From positions 1 to 64,000 of the forward strand of contig NZ_JABXKJ010000246.1 in the NCBI RefSeq assembly GCF_017115085.1: a stretch of DNA of 64,000 nucleotides. Direction: 5' to 3'. Position 1 is the first letter of the stretch; each line of letters begins with the position of its first letter. This document shows, in pieces, positions 8,282 through 18,161 of this stretch. The stretch is from Nostoc sp. NMS7 (GTDB taxonomy: Bacteria > Cyanobacteriota > Cyanobacteriia > Cyanobacteriales > Nostocaceae). A model generated the notes under the pieces. That model was given only the letters and a program-made list of their open reading frames with translations. It was not told where the DNA came from and made no database searches. Position numbers and translations under genes: made by a program.

Positions 8282-9547
8282 TCATTTGCCGATAAGCAGT
8301 CGTTGGGGTATTGTCTTTGGAGGTAGCAATCCTAACCAAGCCAAATTCTGGGTATAATAAGCCGATTCATCTCCCCAAACTCCCTGCTTATATTGAGGCA
8401 GTATTTTTTTCAGAAGCAGTTCTTGAGCTGTTGCTGGTTCTACCAATTGCATCGCGGCATACAACATAGCGTATTGGGATGTAGCTTCGTAATTCACTAA
8501 TGCTTTCCCTTGGAGATCAATGCGGGCTGGTAAACTCGATTGTTTACTCCACAGTTTTCGCAGGTGCTGAGTAGATGTCACTAAATAGCGCTGCGCTTGG
8601 GATGAATTAAACCAAGCAGCATCTAACGACAAACGCCACCAGACTCGATAGGCATCAAAGCTATACAAACTCTTCAGAGTACTTGATGCTGGTAGGGTTT
8701 GGCATTGTCCTGTTTTGGTATTTAGAGCTACCCAGTCACTCGGTAAACCCACGCTAGAAAGTTTTGCGGAATTTTCTAGCACTTGATAGCTGCTATCTAC
8801 CAAACTCAACCAATCATGTTGGGGGTCAACTTGTGCAAAGATCCGAAAAGCATAGGGAGCAAAATAAGAGGGATTGAGGTAATAAATAGATGCATTCGGG
8901 ACAAATGCAGCCACTGGTCCTGGTAACAGGTAGCGCTTACCTTGGGGTTCTGAGATGGTGGAGAGGTTCCACAAATCTTGCAATTTAAGTTCTGCCAGTT
9001 CCAAGTATTCGGGTCGATTCCAGCGCCGTGATGCCAAAATCAAGGCAGTAATCGCATCTATATCTCCATCACTGGCAAAGTTGGTGTCGATGATACCCCA
9101 GTTACCATCTTCCTTTCGTCCCCATTTCCAAGCCCACAAACTATCTGTGCGTTTACCGTCTGCTCGGTGCTGGAGGTTATTTTCCGACCAGTGTAAAGTG
9201 AGGGCAAAAGTTGCCGGATCATTAATCAGCACTGCTCGTAGTAAAGCATAGGCTTGACCTTCACTAGTTGAGCGATCGCTTGCTTGGTAATCAATCACCC
9301 GCCCATCTGACTGAATAAATCTTTGGCGGTAGGTATCCCAGCTTTGGGCTAGTAATTCCCGGTTAGGGGTGGATTCAGGAAGATCCGCTAAAAATTTAGG
9401 GAGATTTTGACTACTACCTTCAGTGGGGAGGTTTGCCACCGGAGTTCGATTATCCGGTGTTTGGGGTTTTGCTGCCCAGTAACTAGAGTCACAGGCAGAT
9501 AAAGCAATCAGGCTGGCAAGAGCTGCCACTTTTGGGAAGTGCCACAT
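8282..9547 (-). CDS. Glycoside hydrolase family 8 endoglucanase-like lipoprotein (BcsZ-like)
   Basis: A 421-residue protein with a lipoprotein signal; the lipobox LSAC puts the modified Cys at 19. The GH8 signatures are present: TSEGQAY with the likely acid Glu96, and the NFASDGDID segment (Asp160-164). GH8 enzymes hydrolyse internal beta-1,4 bonds, and BcsZ members in cellulose operons trim or untangle nascent cellulose. A lipid anchor suggests it acts while attached to a membrane rather than free in the periplasm, unlike classical BcsZ. It lies between the TPR gene and bcsB in the same direction, which supports a role in cellulose secretion. Confidence 0.85.
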   Translation of the reverse strand: MWHFPKVAALASLIALSACDSSYWAAKPQTPDNRTPVANLPTEGSSQNLPKFLADLPESTPNRELLAQSWDTYRQRFIQSDGRVIDYQASDRSTSEGQAYALLRAVLINDPATFALTLHWSENNLQHRADGKRTDSLWAWKWGRKEDGNWGIIDTNFASDGDIDAITALILASRRWNRPEYLELAELKLQDLWNLSTISEPQGKRYLLPGPVAAFVPNASIYYLNPSYFAPYAFRIFAQVDPQHDWLSLVDSSYQVLENSAKLSSVGLPSDWVALNTKTGQCQTLPASSTLKSLYSFDAYRVWWRLSLDAAWFNSSQAQRYLVTSTQHLRKLWSKQSSLPARIDLQGKALVNYEATSQYAMLYAAMQLVEPATAQELLLKKILPQYKQGVWGDESAYYTQNLAWLGLLPPKTIPQRLLIGK

Positions 9548-9664
9548 CCTAAAAACAGTTTGATTTGTAAAACATTAGTTGATGGCGAGAGTGCCATCTC
9601 CTTGCCCTTATTGTTCCCTTGTAGTTGTTGAAAATTAACTTTCATGAAGAAATTTAAGCGATCG

Positions 9665-12022
9665 CTAATTCCTGCTACGACGTTGATAATCTTCCCAAGG
9701 GGGTTGAAATCCTCGTCGGAGTAGAAAGTCTGTTTGGATTTGCTGTATTTGCCGCGATGCATCAGGATCAATTCCTCCTTGCTCGGCTGCTTCTAATTCC
9801 AATTGTTCTAGCTGCGCCAGCGCCGTCAAAGGCTGATCTAAAATCGCATTCAATCCAGCCAGGGCGTGGCGTGTGCCTTTGTCTTCTGGTTTTTGTGCCA
9901 ACACTTGAGCATAAATCTCCTGTGCCGATTCAAAGCGGCGCTGTTCAAAGCGAATTCCGCCCAAAGCCGCTAAAGCATCGATGTTATCTGGTTGCTGCGC
10001 CAAAATATTCTCATAGCTACTGCTAGCCAAATTCAAGTCACCTACAGACCGAGCCAACTCTGCCTGCAACTGGTATGAGTCAGAAGTCTTGGGAATGCGA
10101 GCAATCAACTGCTTCATCCGCGCTCGTGCTTGGGCTGGATTACGTTTGGCGATCACCTGTAATAGGCGCAGTTGTAATGGTATAGAACTAGGGTCAACTT
10201 CTAGCAGGTAACTATATAAAGCTTCTCTTTGCGGATCTGTAGGCAGCGCTCCTAGCAAACTGTATAGTTCTGGAGGAGTATTGGTCGCAGGTTGTGTAGC
10301 TAACCAATTGTTTAAAACTGCCTCTGCTTCTGGTTGGGAGATCCGCTTGGCTTGATAGGCGATACTAGCACGCCCCAGTTGAATCGATAAATTTTGAGGA
10401 TTGCGAGCTATTAGCTGGTCATAAATTGTTACAGCCTGATCAAAACGCTTTTGTTGCAGTCGCACTCCCGCGAGTCCGCCCAAAGCAGCATCAATAATAT
10501 CGCTACTATTTGGCTTGCTAGCAAGCACAGCTTCGTAACGCTGGGCACTAGCTTCGATACTACCCTCACGACGCTCAATTTCTGCTGCTAGTAACTGGGG
10601 TGCGAGGTCTTTAGCACCTGCGGGGGTGGCTGTGTAAGCTGCCAACGCTTGCCTTGCACCATTCAAGTCTTGACGCTGCACATACATTTGCGCCACCCGG
10701 AAATTCAAAAACGGTACGTTGACCCCTGTTTGCAAAATATTTTGGTATACAGGTAAAAATTCTGGGTCGGGAGCATCAATGTTGACTAAGGCATTAGCTA
10801 GCTGTTGTAACTGCACGCGATCGCTCGGTAGTGATTGGATTACAGTCCCCAAACGCTGTTTCAAGTCATTTTTACCGAGTAAACCTAGCTGATTTTCCAA
10901 AGCTAATTGCTGTACCTGCAAACTTTGATCGTTGGGAAATTCTAATGCCACTCGTCGATATAGTTGCAGTGCTGTTTGTCGTCCTTCGGGGAACCCACTA
11001 AAGACATCAGCGACTTCGCGCAACAATTTCGGGGAAGGGTTAGGATCAGTTTGGAGGGCTTGACGATAGAGATTGAAAACTTGCTGGGTGAGGGTGGGGT
11101 TATTGGTGTACTTGCGAATTTCATTGAGCGATCGCGCTAAGGGCAAAATCGCATCTGGTCTTCCCTGTAATACATCTAAGACCGCCAATGCTTGGGCTGG
11201 TTGTTGATTTACAAGATATGCCACAGCCAGTTCTTTCCGAGTTTCAATCGCTATGTTGTCAAGGCTCTTGGAGCGCTGCAACTGCGCTTCTAACACCTCT
11301 ACTGCCCCCGCCGGATTGCCTGTTTCTCGTAAGGTGCGACCGTAGGCTAGTGCTGTATATCCTGTAATCGCTTTGCCAGTGGTGCGGTAGCGGTTAAACA
11401 ACTCCAGTGCTTTAGGAAAATCCCCACTGTAACTATAAGTTTGAGCTGCATCAAGGACTGCCTTTGGTGTCGGGTTGTTGCTCAACACGATTTGGTAATC
11501 TGCCAGGGACTCGCTTAATTGTCCTTGATAGGAGTAGAGTAGAGCACGATAACCGCGAGCTTCTGAGTCATTGGGATTCAACTCTAATAAAGTTGTCAGA
11601 GCCTCAATTCCTTTTAAGTTCCACTCAGGACGATAAGTTGCCAATAGACCAACCGTTTTTAAAGCTAGTTGGTTGTTGGAGTCTATCGCCAGCACTTGTT
11701 GATAAGCACTCCAAGCTTCGGGAATACGTCCGGCTTTGCGATAAGCGATCGCTAATCCTAACCTAACTGGCGAAGATTCCGGTTGACTTTTCAGGGCTTG
11801 CTGGAAGGCTGCGATCGCATCATTAATCAAGCCCTTTTTTAACAATGCAAAACCCTTTTGTGCCGACGGCGATAAGTTCTGTGCTTGGGCAGGGGCAATG
11901 CTATCCAAAGGTGGCACAGTTACCAAATAAGTAAAAACCAAAAATGAACAAGTAAAAAGAGAAGGATATTTAATTTTTTTAGCTTTTGCCTTTGGCCTTT
12001 TATCTATGTTGTTTTGACTCAT
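9665..12022 (-). CDS. Periplasmic tetratricopeptide repeat protein, BcsC TPR-half analogue
   Basis: A 785-residue protein with a basic N-terminus, a hydrophobic segment (LFTCSFLVFTYLVTV) and a probable signal cleavage near AQAQ, so it is likely exported. The rest is helical TPR units from about residue 50 to the end (for example AKKGLINDAIAAFQQAL-type helices). In Gram-negative cellulose systems BcsC is one protein with periplasmic TPRs and an outer-membrane barrel. Here the TPR part is separate, and its start overlaps the stop of the upstream barrel gene by 4 bp (ATGA). I infer that the two work together as a split export conduit. No barrel is seen in this protein. Confidence 0.75.
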   Translation of the reverse strand: MSQNNIDKRPKAKAKKIKYPSLFTCSFLVFTYLVTVPPLDSIAPAQAQNLSPSAQKGFALLKKGLINDAIAAFQQALKSQPESSPVRLGLAIAYRKAGRIPEAWSAYQQVLAIDSNNQLALKTVGLLATYRPEWNLKGIEALTTLLELNPNDSEARGYRALLYSYQGQLSESLADYQIVLSNNPTPKAVLDAAQTYSYSGDFPKALELFNRYRTTGKAITGYTALAYGRTLRETGNPAGAVEVLEAQLQRSKSLDNIAIETRKELAVAYLVNQQPAQALAVLDVLQGRPDAILPLARSLNEIRKYTNNPTLTQQVFNLYRQALQTDPNPSPKLLREVADVFSGFPEGRQTALQLYRRVALEFPNDQSLQVQQLALENQLGLLGKNDLKQRLGTVIQSLPSDRVQLQQLANALVNIDAPDPEFLPVYQNILQTGVNVPFLNFRVAQMYVQRQDLNGARQALAAYTATPAGAKDLAPQLLAAEIERREGSIEASAQRYEAVLASKPNSSDIIDAALGGLAGVRLQQKRFDQAVTIYDQLIARNPQNLSIQLGRASIAYQAKRISQPEAEAVLNNWLATQPATNTPPELYSLLGALPTDPQREALYSYLLEVDPSSIPLQLRLLQVIAKRNPAQARARMKQLIARIPKTSDSYQLQAELARSVGDLNLASSSYENILAQQPDNIDALAALGGIRFEQRRFESAQEIYAQVLAQKPEDKGTRHALAGLNAILDQPLTALAQLEQLELEAAEQGGIDPDASRQIQQIQTDFLLRRGFQPPWEDYQRRSRN

Positions 12023-13674
12023 TGACTAATTCTCCCTCTGGGAGTCAGATCAAATTCTGATTTCACCCTGATCCCGAAGACTGTATCGGAGAAATTATCA
12101 CGTTCCTGAATCGAGAAGCCTAACCGCAGATTATCAAGAAATTTAAAATCATAATACATTTCCAATACATCGGGACGGTCTCCACGACGCAGGCTATCGT
12201 TAGAAAGAGGGCGTCCATAAGCTACGCCTAGTCGGTCATCTGGGGTAAACGTATCTAATAAACTCGCTCCCAAGACGTAAGTATTTGCACCCTCTCCTAA
12301 AGTGCGATTTTCGTAGCGACCATAGCGCCCAAACAAACCTAATTTTAGATTGGGAATAAAGACTTCGGCGTTCAGTCCATAAGCTTCTTCGCGATCGTTT
12401 TTCTGAGTGCCAAATTGATTGTCACCTCTGGGAATGCTGTAGCTTTCAAGGAAACTATCACCAACACCAGCGTCGCGATCGGTGGTATAAGTACCGCGAA
12501 TAATTGCATTGCCGTAACGGATGCCGATTTCTCCAGCAAATCCATCTAAAGTAAAGTCACCGATTTTGTTGGCTGATGAAAAGACAGCTGCTTTGCCTTC
12601 AATATTGTCGGTGACACTCCAATCGACTAATAAACTAGTGCGTGAACTAATCCCCGTTGCTGCCAGTGCTGGGTTGGTTTGAAATACCGGATTAAAAAAT
12701 TGACTAGCCCCATCTTTAGCAAAGCTGTTGCGATCGAAATAAGAGGTTAAATCTAATTGACCGATCACAAACCGTAGATTAGGCACTCCTGCTAGAGAAG
12801 TTGCCAAATAAAGCTCGTTAATGTTCAAACCTTCGTTTCGAGAGTCATCTAAGCTGCTGCCTTGGCTGGTTAAATCCAGGGTTGCCCCAACCACAGCTTG
12901 GGAAGAAAGTGGGTAGATTCCCGTGACTCTCGCTCGTGCTGTGGTATCACTGCCTTGGGTGATATAAACTCCTTGGAATTGTAAAGAGGGTTGCCTTAAA
13001 CTACTGCTAGTAAGCTGACGGCGTTGTTGAGTAGTTACTGATTGCGTAACTGGTAGTACTGTGCTGGGAGTGGGAGTGGTACTAGGGACTGATGGTTTTG
13101 CCTCTGGATTGAATAATTGTTGATTAAAAGTTGGTGCTGCTGGTGAAGTGAATTCTTGCGTTCCAGGCAAGTTGGGAAGTGGCGGCAGGGGAGCTGCTTG
13201 AGAACTGAGTAGTTGATTAAAAGTTGGTGCTGCTGGTGCAGTTGATTCTGGCGTTGCAGACGAGTTGGGCAGTGGAGCTACTACTGAGCTAATTGGTGGC
13301 TCCAAGCCGTTCATCTGTCCCTGCAATCCTAAATTTAGGTCAGAAGTGTCCCCACCTGCTGCCACTCTTGGTAGAACAGAATTACGTGCTGCTGGGGCTT
13401 TTCCAGTCACCTGCTGCTGGATAAAGACACTTTCCAGTTGTTGGAGATTGTTGGCTGGTTTCTGCTGTACAAATTTGGGCACTGGTAGCGTTTTTACTAA
13501 ACCCAATTGGTAGTCGCTAGCTTCTAGCTGAGATGGGTTGACTTGAGCTGAAGACTTTTCGCTCACTGCCAGTACCCAGCAAATCGAAACGGCGACAGTG
13601 CAAAGCAGTGCATAAACCTTGTGGTACTGACTTGGAAAAGTAAATTTGTAGCAATCGAGTACTGTTTGCCTCAT
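12019..13674 (-). CDS. Putative outer-membrane beta-barrel protein (porin-like) of the cellulose locus
   Basis: A 551-residue protein with a signal sequence (VYALLCTVAVSICWVLAV then SAQ). A proline/alanine-rich linker (about 100-200) contains two copies of an AAPTFNQ-bearing repeat, visible also in the DNA near 13120 and 13215. The C-terminal 330 residues alternate polar and hydrophobic residues with many Gly, Tyr and Phe, like an outer-membrane barrel, somewhat reminiscent of OprB-type porins without the SLH domain. It starts the leftward series and overlaps the TPR gene by 4 bp, so it may be the outer-membrane exit for cellulose. The function is inferred from position and fold pattern. Confidence 0.6.
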   Translation of the reverse strand: MRQTVLDCYKFTFPSQYHKVYALLCTVAVSICWVLAVSEKSSAQVNPSQLEASDYQLGLVKTLPVPKFVQQKPANNLQQLESVFIQQQVTGKAPAARNSVLPRVAAGGDTSDLNLGLQGQMNGLEPPISSVVAPLPNSSATPESTAPAAPTFNQLLSSQAAPLPPLPNLPGTQEFTSPAAPTFNQQLFNPEAKPSVPSTTPTPSTVLPVTQSVTTQQRRQLTSSSLRQPSLQFQGVYITQGSDTTARARVTGIYPLSSQAVVGATLDLTSQGSSLDDSRNEGLNINELYLATSLAGVPNLRFVIGQLDLTSYFDRNSFAKDGASQFFNPVFQTNPALAATGISSRTSLLVDWSVTDNIEGKAAVFSSANKIGDFTLDGFAGEIGIRYGNAIIRGTYTTDRDAGVGDSFLESYSIPRGDNQFGTQKNDREEAYGLNAEVFIPNLKLGLFGRYGRYENRTLGEGANTYVLGASLLDTFTPDDRLGVAYGRPLSNDSLRRGDRPDVLEMYYDFKFLDNLRLGFSIQERDNFSDTVFGIRVKSEFDLTPRGRISQ

Positions 13675-13887
13675 CAGACTAGTTGGGTAACAACTACATA
13701 TTTATGTTAGTTAACGTCGCAACTTTAGCAAATATAATGAGTATTAACCACTAGGTTGCATAAATTTGACAATTTTCAATTAATTTCATTAAAAGTCATA
13801 AAACTTGTTATTTATAAAAATAAATTGGGCATCATAGGTAAAAACGTGAGTTATTTGGAAGAAATCAAAAAAATACTGCCTTTTGTC

Positions 13888-14682
13888 ATGAAAAACCTTG
13901 ATTTAAAGACTATTATTCCCAAATCTAAAGCTTTATTTCCTGCTAATCTCCAGGTAGCCATTTGCCTAATGCTTTTAGCTGCTAGTTATGGCTGTGTTCA
14001 AAAAGCACAAGAAAAGGTGGAGATACAAATTCTAAATGTCCAACCTATATCAAGTAAAGGCGTATACAACGTAGTCGGTAGTAGCAATTTGCCTGAGTCT
14101 AGCAAGATTACAGTGGCCGCTGTGCGCTATTTGCGTCCAGTATCAGGACAAGCAGAAGCTTTGCTCAACTCAGACACGAATACTAACCGTTCAATTCTGG
14201 CTCGTCAAATTGTGGAAGTGAAACAGGGACAATGGGAGGCTGCGCTGAATCTGTGGCAAGTTTCACCCAATGGCAGTTTCCAGGAAGTCTGGCAAGTAAA
14301 TCCAGCACAAATACGACTGTTTCCAGAAGGTGATGTTAAATTTGTAGCTATTTTCGATCCTGCGAGTCAGTGGGAACAGTCAGATAATCAAAACTCTCAA
14401 AAGTTAAAGTCAGAAAATCAACAGCTTGAAAAGCTTGAAAGCAAGTTGATTCGCTTTACTAATGAAGGTGAAAAATATTTACAAGTTAGCCAAATCTTAA
14501 CAATACCCCTACCTACAGGGAAAACAATACCACCTCGTCCGCAACCGGAAGACTTGAATGGTGGATGGGGAAACCGATATCAAATTCCGCCACAATCCAT
14601 AGTTTCTAAAACTACCTTACTTCCACCGGCTAAAAATAGGCAGACGAATGCCTCTGTGACTCCTCCAGAGTTTCTCAGGTGA
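13888..14682 (+). CDS. Predicted lipoprotein of unknown function, divergent from the cellulose genes
   Basis: A 264-residue protein from the ATG at 13888, with a hydrophobic signal and lipobox LAASYGC. The frame is open back to an ATG at 13756, but that extension would bury the signal peptide behind 44 residues, so I prefer 13888. The middle part (VEIQILNVQPISSKGVYNVV) looks like an extracellular beta-sandwich, and the C-terminus is proline-rich. It is transcribed away from the cellulose genes across a short shared upstream region and may be co-regulated. I do not recognise the family. Confidence 0.6.
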   Translation: MKNLDLKTIIPKSKALFPANLQVAICLMLLAASYGCVQKAQEKVEIQILNVQPISSKGVYNVVGSSNLPESSKITVAAVRYLRPVSGQAEALLNSDTNTNRSILARQIVEVKQGQWEAALNLWQVSPNGSFQEVWQVNPAQIRLFPEGDVKFVAIFDPASQWEQSDNQNSQKLKSENQQLEKLESKLIRFTNEGEKYLQVSQILTIPLPTGKTIPPRPQPEDLNGGWGNRYQIPPQSIVSKTTLLPPAKNRQTNASVTPPEFLR

Positions 14683-15123
14683 GAATATTAGACTTCTTGC
14701 ATAAATCAAAAAAAGAACCCCACCCCGCCTTTGACTTACGTCAAATTCTCCCCTCCCCGCACGCGGGGAGGGGCTGGGGGTGGGGTGTTAGGGACTTTTG
14801 CAAGAGGTTTATTGAGCATGGGGTTATGTAGCCCTCCATCCCTCTATGTTTGATAGATAAAAACTGGAATACCAGCCTCAATATGAGCGCTGGCATCGAG
14901 ATAATTAATTACCCAACAACCGCCAATTCAGTGAGCATTGTCTTTAGAAAAAAGTTCTTGCTTCACGAAAGAAGCCCTGAGGAAATTCATACCTAAAGTC
15001 CTGCTATCTAAAATACTCAACTACTTCTTGTGGGGTGGGCGACACGAGGTCTCGTATACAAAGGCGGGCTTTTCAGCCCACGCCACAAGATTGGGTAATT
15101 TATTTGTTGTCAGTCCCTAGATT
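14683..15123. repeat. Intergenic dispersed repeats
   Basis: No gene is seen. Near 14712-14790 lies a strongly inverted GC-rich element (CCCCACCCC, then CTCCCCGCACGCGGGGAGG, then GGGGTGGGG), a dispersed Nostoc-type hairpin that could also end the lipoprotein transcript. At 15022-15091 lies a second repeat, from ACTTCTTGTGGGGTGGGCGA to GCCCACGCCACAAGA, whose ends are complementary. A near copy is at 63907-64000. Confidence 0.55.
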
Positions 15124-15930
15124 TCAAAGAACAGTATTATAGTATATCTGAAATTTAGGTGGAGATTCTACCTCAGCAGTTGTTGCTTGGGGCGTTACTT
15201 GCAAATTCTTCTGCATTGTCTGCATCTGTAACATCATCTCTTTAATTTGTTTTTGCAACTCTTCAAATTCTGATGGCATAATTGCTGTTTGATTCACTTC
15301 ATCAGTAGCAGCAATTTCTTTGATGTTATTCGGATTTTCTTGAGCATAGCCAAGGAAAACTTGGGCGGATGCAAAGGCAGAAGTACTAGCAACATTTGTC
15401 ATCATCGTAGTGGTATTTTTTTGAGTTGCAACCTTTGCTACAGGATTTACTGGCTGTGCGTACATCGGTGTCGGGGTTTGCGCTTCAATAGGTTGAGATG
15501 CAGTTATTGCAGAGCTTTTTGAACTGAAAGCTTGATCAAAAGGCACTTCGTCATCTAAAAAAGCGTTCAATCCAGAAATTTGCAGCCGAGGCTCAGAAAC
15601 TTGCCATTCTTTTAGTAATGCTTCTTTTTGTTGTAGGTGTTGGTCTAGATTAGATAATTCCTGCTGAATTTTCGCTGATTTAGAGGAGGAATTTCGCCAA
15701 CCACACAAAGCAAGTGCTAAAATTCCAGACCCTATACTAAGTGCAGTTGCAAAAATTACGTAAGGAATAGCAATATCTCTAAGTTTGCCGGAAAAAATAG
15801 GTTCTTCCTGGAATTTGATGGCAATTTGTTTATCGCCTAGTGTCGCAAGCGGGAATGACATTAAAGAAAATACACTTAGAGAAGCGATTGCAGGTGGTAG
15901 TAAAAATTTTTGCAGTGCAGAAAGTGTCAT
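15124..15930 (-). CDS. Membrane-anchored coiled-coil protein of unknown function
   Basis: A 268-residue protein with two hydrophobic segments (about 10-30 and 55-76), then a coiled-coil-like stretch (KIQQELSNLDQHLQQKEALL, about 86-105), a Ser/Thr/Pro-rich low-complexity region and a second short helical stretch near 225-245. The likely topology is two membrane helices with a long soluble tail. It lies between a cellulose-locus lipoprotein and the secreted cellulase and is transcribed away from the latter. I do not recognise the family and propose no function. Confidence 0.55.
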   Translation of the reverse strand: MTLSALQKFLLPPAIASLSVFSLMSFPLATLGDKQIAIKFQEEPIFSGKLRDIAIPYVIFATALSIGSGILALALCGWRNSSSKSAKIQQELSNLDQHLQQKEALLKEWQVSEPRLQISGLNAFLDDEVPFDQAFSSKSSAITASQPIEAQTPTPMYAQPVNPVAKVATQKNTTTMMTNVASTSAFASAQVFLGYAQENPNNIKEIAATDEVNQTAIMPSEFEELQKQIKEMMLQMQTMQKNLQVTPQATTAEVESPPKFQIYYNTVL

Positions 15931-16507
15931 ATTTAGAAGCTTTTGTTAAATAAAAGACAATGGGTATATCGCAGCAGATATAATTACCGCTTCTAACATC
16001 TAGCTTATATAGAGTTTTCACGGTCAGTCAGTATGTGTACTGCGTTAGTATCCAAATTATCCTCTATCCGAGATAGTTTCAATAGACAATTGATGAAGAC
16101 CTCACTAAATACCGTAAATTTTATGTAAATTAACTAACTATCGTAGATTAGATCCAGGGGAGGGAAAAATATAGATATAAATTTCTATATACTACCACTC
16201 AAAGGTTTTAGCGCTTTTGACTTCAATGATCTAATTTTTGCGGATACAGAAACAATAGTAGCTAAATATTGATCTAAGATTAGTAGAATGGTTAAATGTA
16301 CGGAATATTAATTTAGTAACTAAAAAGCTGTCGAATAAATGCATGGAATCAGAGTGCGAAAATTTATGCTCAATGAAATGGTCAGATACCTCAAAATAAT
16401 TTTTAAGTAAAGATACTGAAAATGGCATAAATCTGCTGTTAGAACAATATATGTTCTTTTTAAGTAATTAAGCTGAGAAATTGATCTCCAAGAAAGGTAA
16501 TAAAATT
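15931..16507. other. Long AT-rich intergenic region between divergent genes
   Basis: About 580 bp separate the leftward membrane protein and the rightward cellulase. I see no credible gene. The region probably holds both promoters. A ribosome binding site for the cellulase is visible at its right end (AGAAAGG, 16491-16497). Confidence 0.4.
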
Positions 16508-18103
16508 ATGCGATCGATCTCAAAAAGTAAACCAAGAACATTCAGGTTACACAAGCAATTCCTGATATTTTCCTTAAGCTTAGTGGTATTTTTAGTCATA
16601 ATTTTGACTAAAGCACCTGTTAATATCCAGCTAGATGCTTCTAGGGCTGCGACGCCAATAGAGCTACCACTTTCAACGATTGGTAGAACAATTGTGGATG
16701 CGAAAGGCAAGGCTGTATTGCCCAGAGGTGTTAACTGGTTTGGTATGGAAACTGATACACATGCCCCTCATGGTTTATGGAAACGAGATTATAAAGAAAT
16801 GCTGGCGCAGATTAAAAGCTTGGGATATAATCTCATCCGATTGCCTTATTCTGTGGCAGGATTGCGATCGCCTAATGTAAGTGGCATTGACTTTGGAATT
16901 GGCAGCAACATAGAACTCCAAGGTAAAACCCCCTTAGAGGTAATGGACTTAGTTATTCAAGAAGCAGGACGCCAAGGATTACTAACCCTACTCGACAGCC
17001 ATCGCCTCAACGACCAGCAAATTCCAGAATTATGGTATGGAGATGGGTTTACCGAAGCAGACTGGATTGATACCTGGAAAATGTTAGCCATCAGATACAA
17101 AAATCAAGTTAACGTCATCGGCGCAGACTTAAAAAACGAACCTCACGGGAAAGCTAGCTGGGGTGATAACAACATCAATACTGACTGGCGACTAGCAGCA
17201 GAACGCGCAGGCAATGCTATTCTCAGTGTCAACCCTAATTGGCTGATTGTCGTTGAAGGAGTAGAAAAGAATGTCCCCGGTCAAAAATTGCTAGAGCATT
17301 GGCATGGTGGGAATTTAGAAGGTGTAAAGCGTTACCCAGTACGTTTATCTCGTTCTCACAAACTAGTCTATTCTCCTCATGAGTACGGCGCTGGGGTGTA
17401 CAATCAGCCCTACTTTTCTGCCTCTAACTTTCCTAAAAATCTGATTGAACGCTGGCAAATAGGATTTAACTATATCGCTAGTGAGAATATTGCTCCCATC
17501 TTAATTGGGGAGTTTGGGGGACGGAAAGTAGACTTAAATTCCAAAGAAGGAATTTGGCAAAATGAATTGGTGAAATACATTCAAAAAAATAACTTGAGTT
17601 TTACTTACTGGAGTTGGAATCCTGATAGTAGTGATACGGGCGGAATTTTACTAGATGATTGGCAAACTGTTGATCTACCCAAGCAGCAATTACTATCCCA
17701 ACTGCTCTCACCTGTACAAGTTCAACCGCCAAACCAACCGAGTAATCCTCCTGTTTCCCCAACTCCGACTCCTTCTGTTTCCCCAACTCCGACTAGTACT
17801 GTCCAACTAAAAGTGACTACTGACATCAATTCCAACTGGGAAACTGGATTTTGTATCAGTTTCAAAATTACAAATCAGGGTAATACCATGGTTAGTAATT
17901 GGCAACTGGCATTTAATATGAACCAAGCTACGATTAATAATTCTTGGAACGCAGATTTTAAGCGGCAAGGAGCGATACAGTATGTAGTGACTCCTTTGGT
18001 CTGGGGAAAAACAATTGAACCAAATCAAGTACGGGATATCGGCTTTTGTGCCAATAAACTTGGTTCTGACTACCAGCCACAGCAAATAAAAGTCAAAAGT
18101 TAA
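16508..18103 (+). CDS. Secreted GH5 cellulase with C-terminal CBM2
   Basis: A 531-residue protein. The ATG at 16508 is preceded by AGAAAGG ten bases upstream and by a signal-anchor segment; an earlier in-frame TTG at 16481 is less likely. The GH5 domain has the catalytic pair in DLKNEP (acid/base Glu211) and LIGEFGG (nucleophile Glu335). A Pro/Ser/Thr linker (PSVSPTPTST) leads to a CBM2-type cellulose-binding module (about 432-531) with several Trp and a Cys near each end. It should cut beta-1,4-glucan outside the cell. Beside the cellulose synthase locus it may remodel the organism's own cellulose; degradation of external cellulose is the alternative. Confidence 0.88.
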   Translation: MRSISKSKPRTFRLHKQFLIFSLSLVVFLVIILTKAPVNIQLDASRAATPIELPLSTIGRTIVDAKGKAVLPRGVNWFGMETDTHAPHGLWKRDYKEMLAQIKSLGYNLIRLPYSVAGLRSPNVSGIDFGIGSNIELQGKTPLEVMDLVIQEAGRQGLLTLLDSHRLNDQQIPELWYGDGFTEADWIDTWKMLAIRYKNQVNVIGADLKNEPHGKASWGDNNINTDWRLAAERAGNAILSVNPNWLIVVEGVEKNVPGQKLLEHWHGGNLEGVKRYPVRLSRSHKLVYSPHEYGAGVYNQPYFSASNFPKNLIERWQIGFNYIASENIAPILIGEFGGRKVDLNSKEGIWQNELVKYIQKNNLSFTYWSWNPDSSDTGGILLDDWQTVDLPKQQLLSQLLSPVQVQPPNQPSNPPVSPTPTPSVSPTPTSTVQLKVTTDINSNWETGFCISFKITNQGNTMVSNWQLAFNMNQATINNSWNADFKRQGAIQYVVTPLVWGKTIEPNQVRDIGFCANKLGSDYQPQQIKVKS

Positions 18104-18161
18104 AAGCCGAATTTGTCATGATGGGAAAAATCACCTATCGACTATTAACTCTGCACACAAG

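Noticed and set aside
16231-16428. 65-codon minus-strand frame in the divergent gap before the cellulase
   Set aside because: It is rich in Phe, Ser and Tyr from AT-rich noncoding sequence, with no motif or start support.
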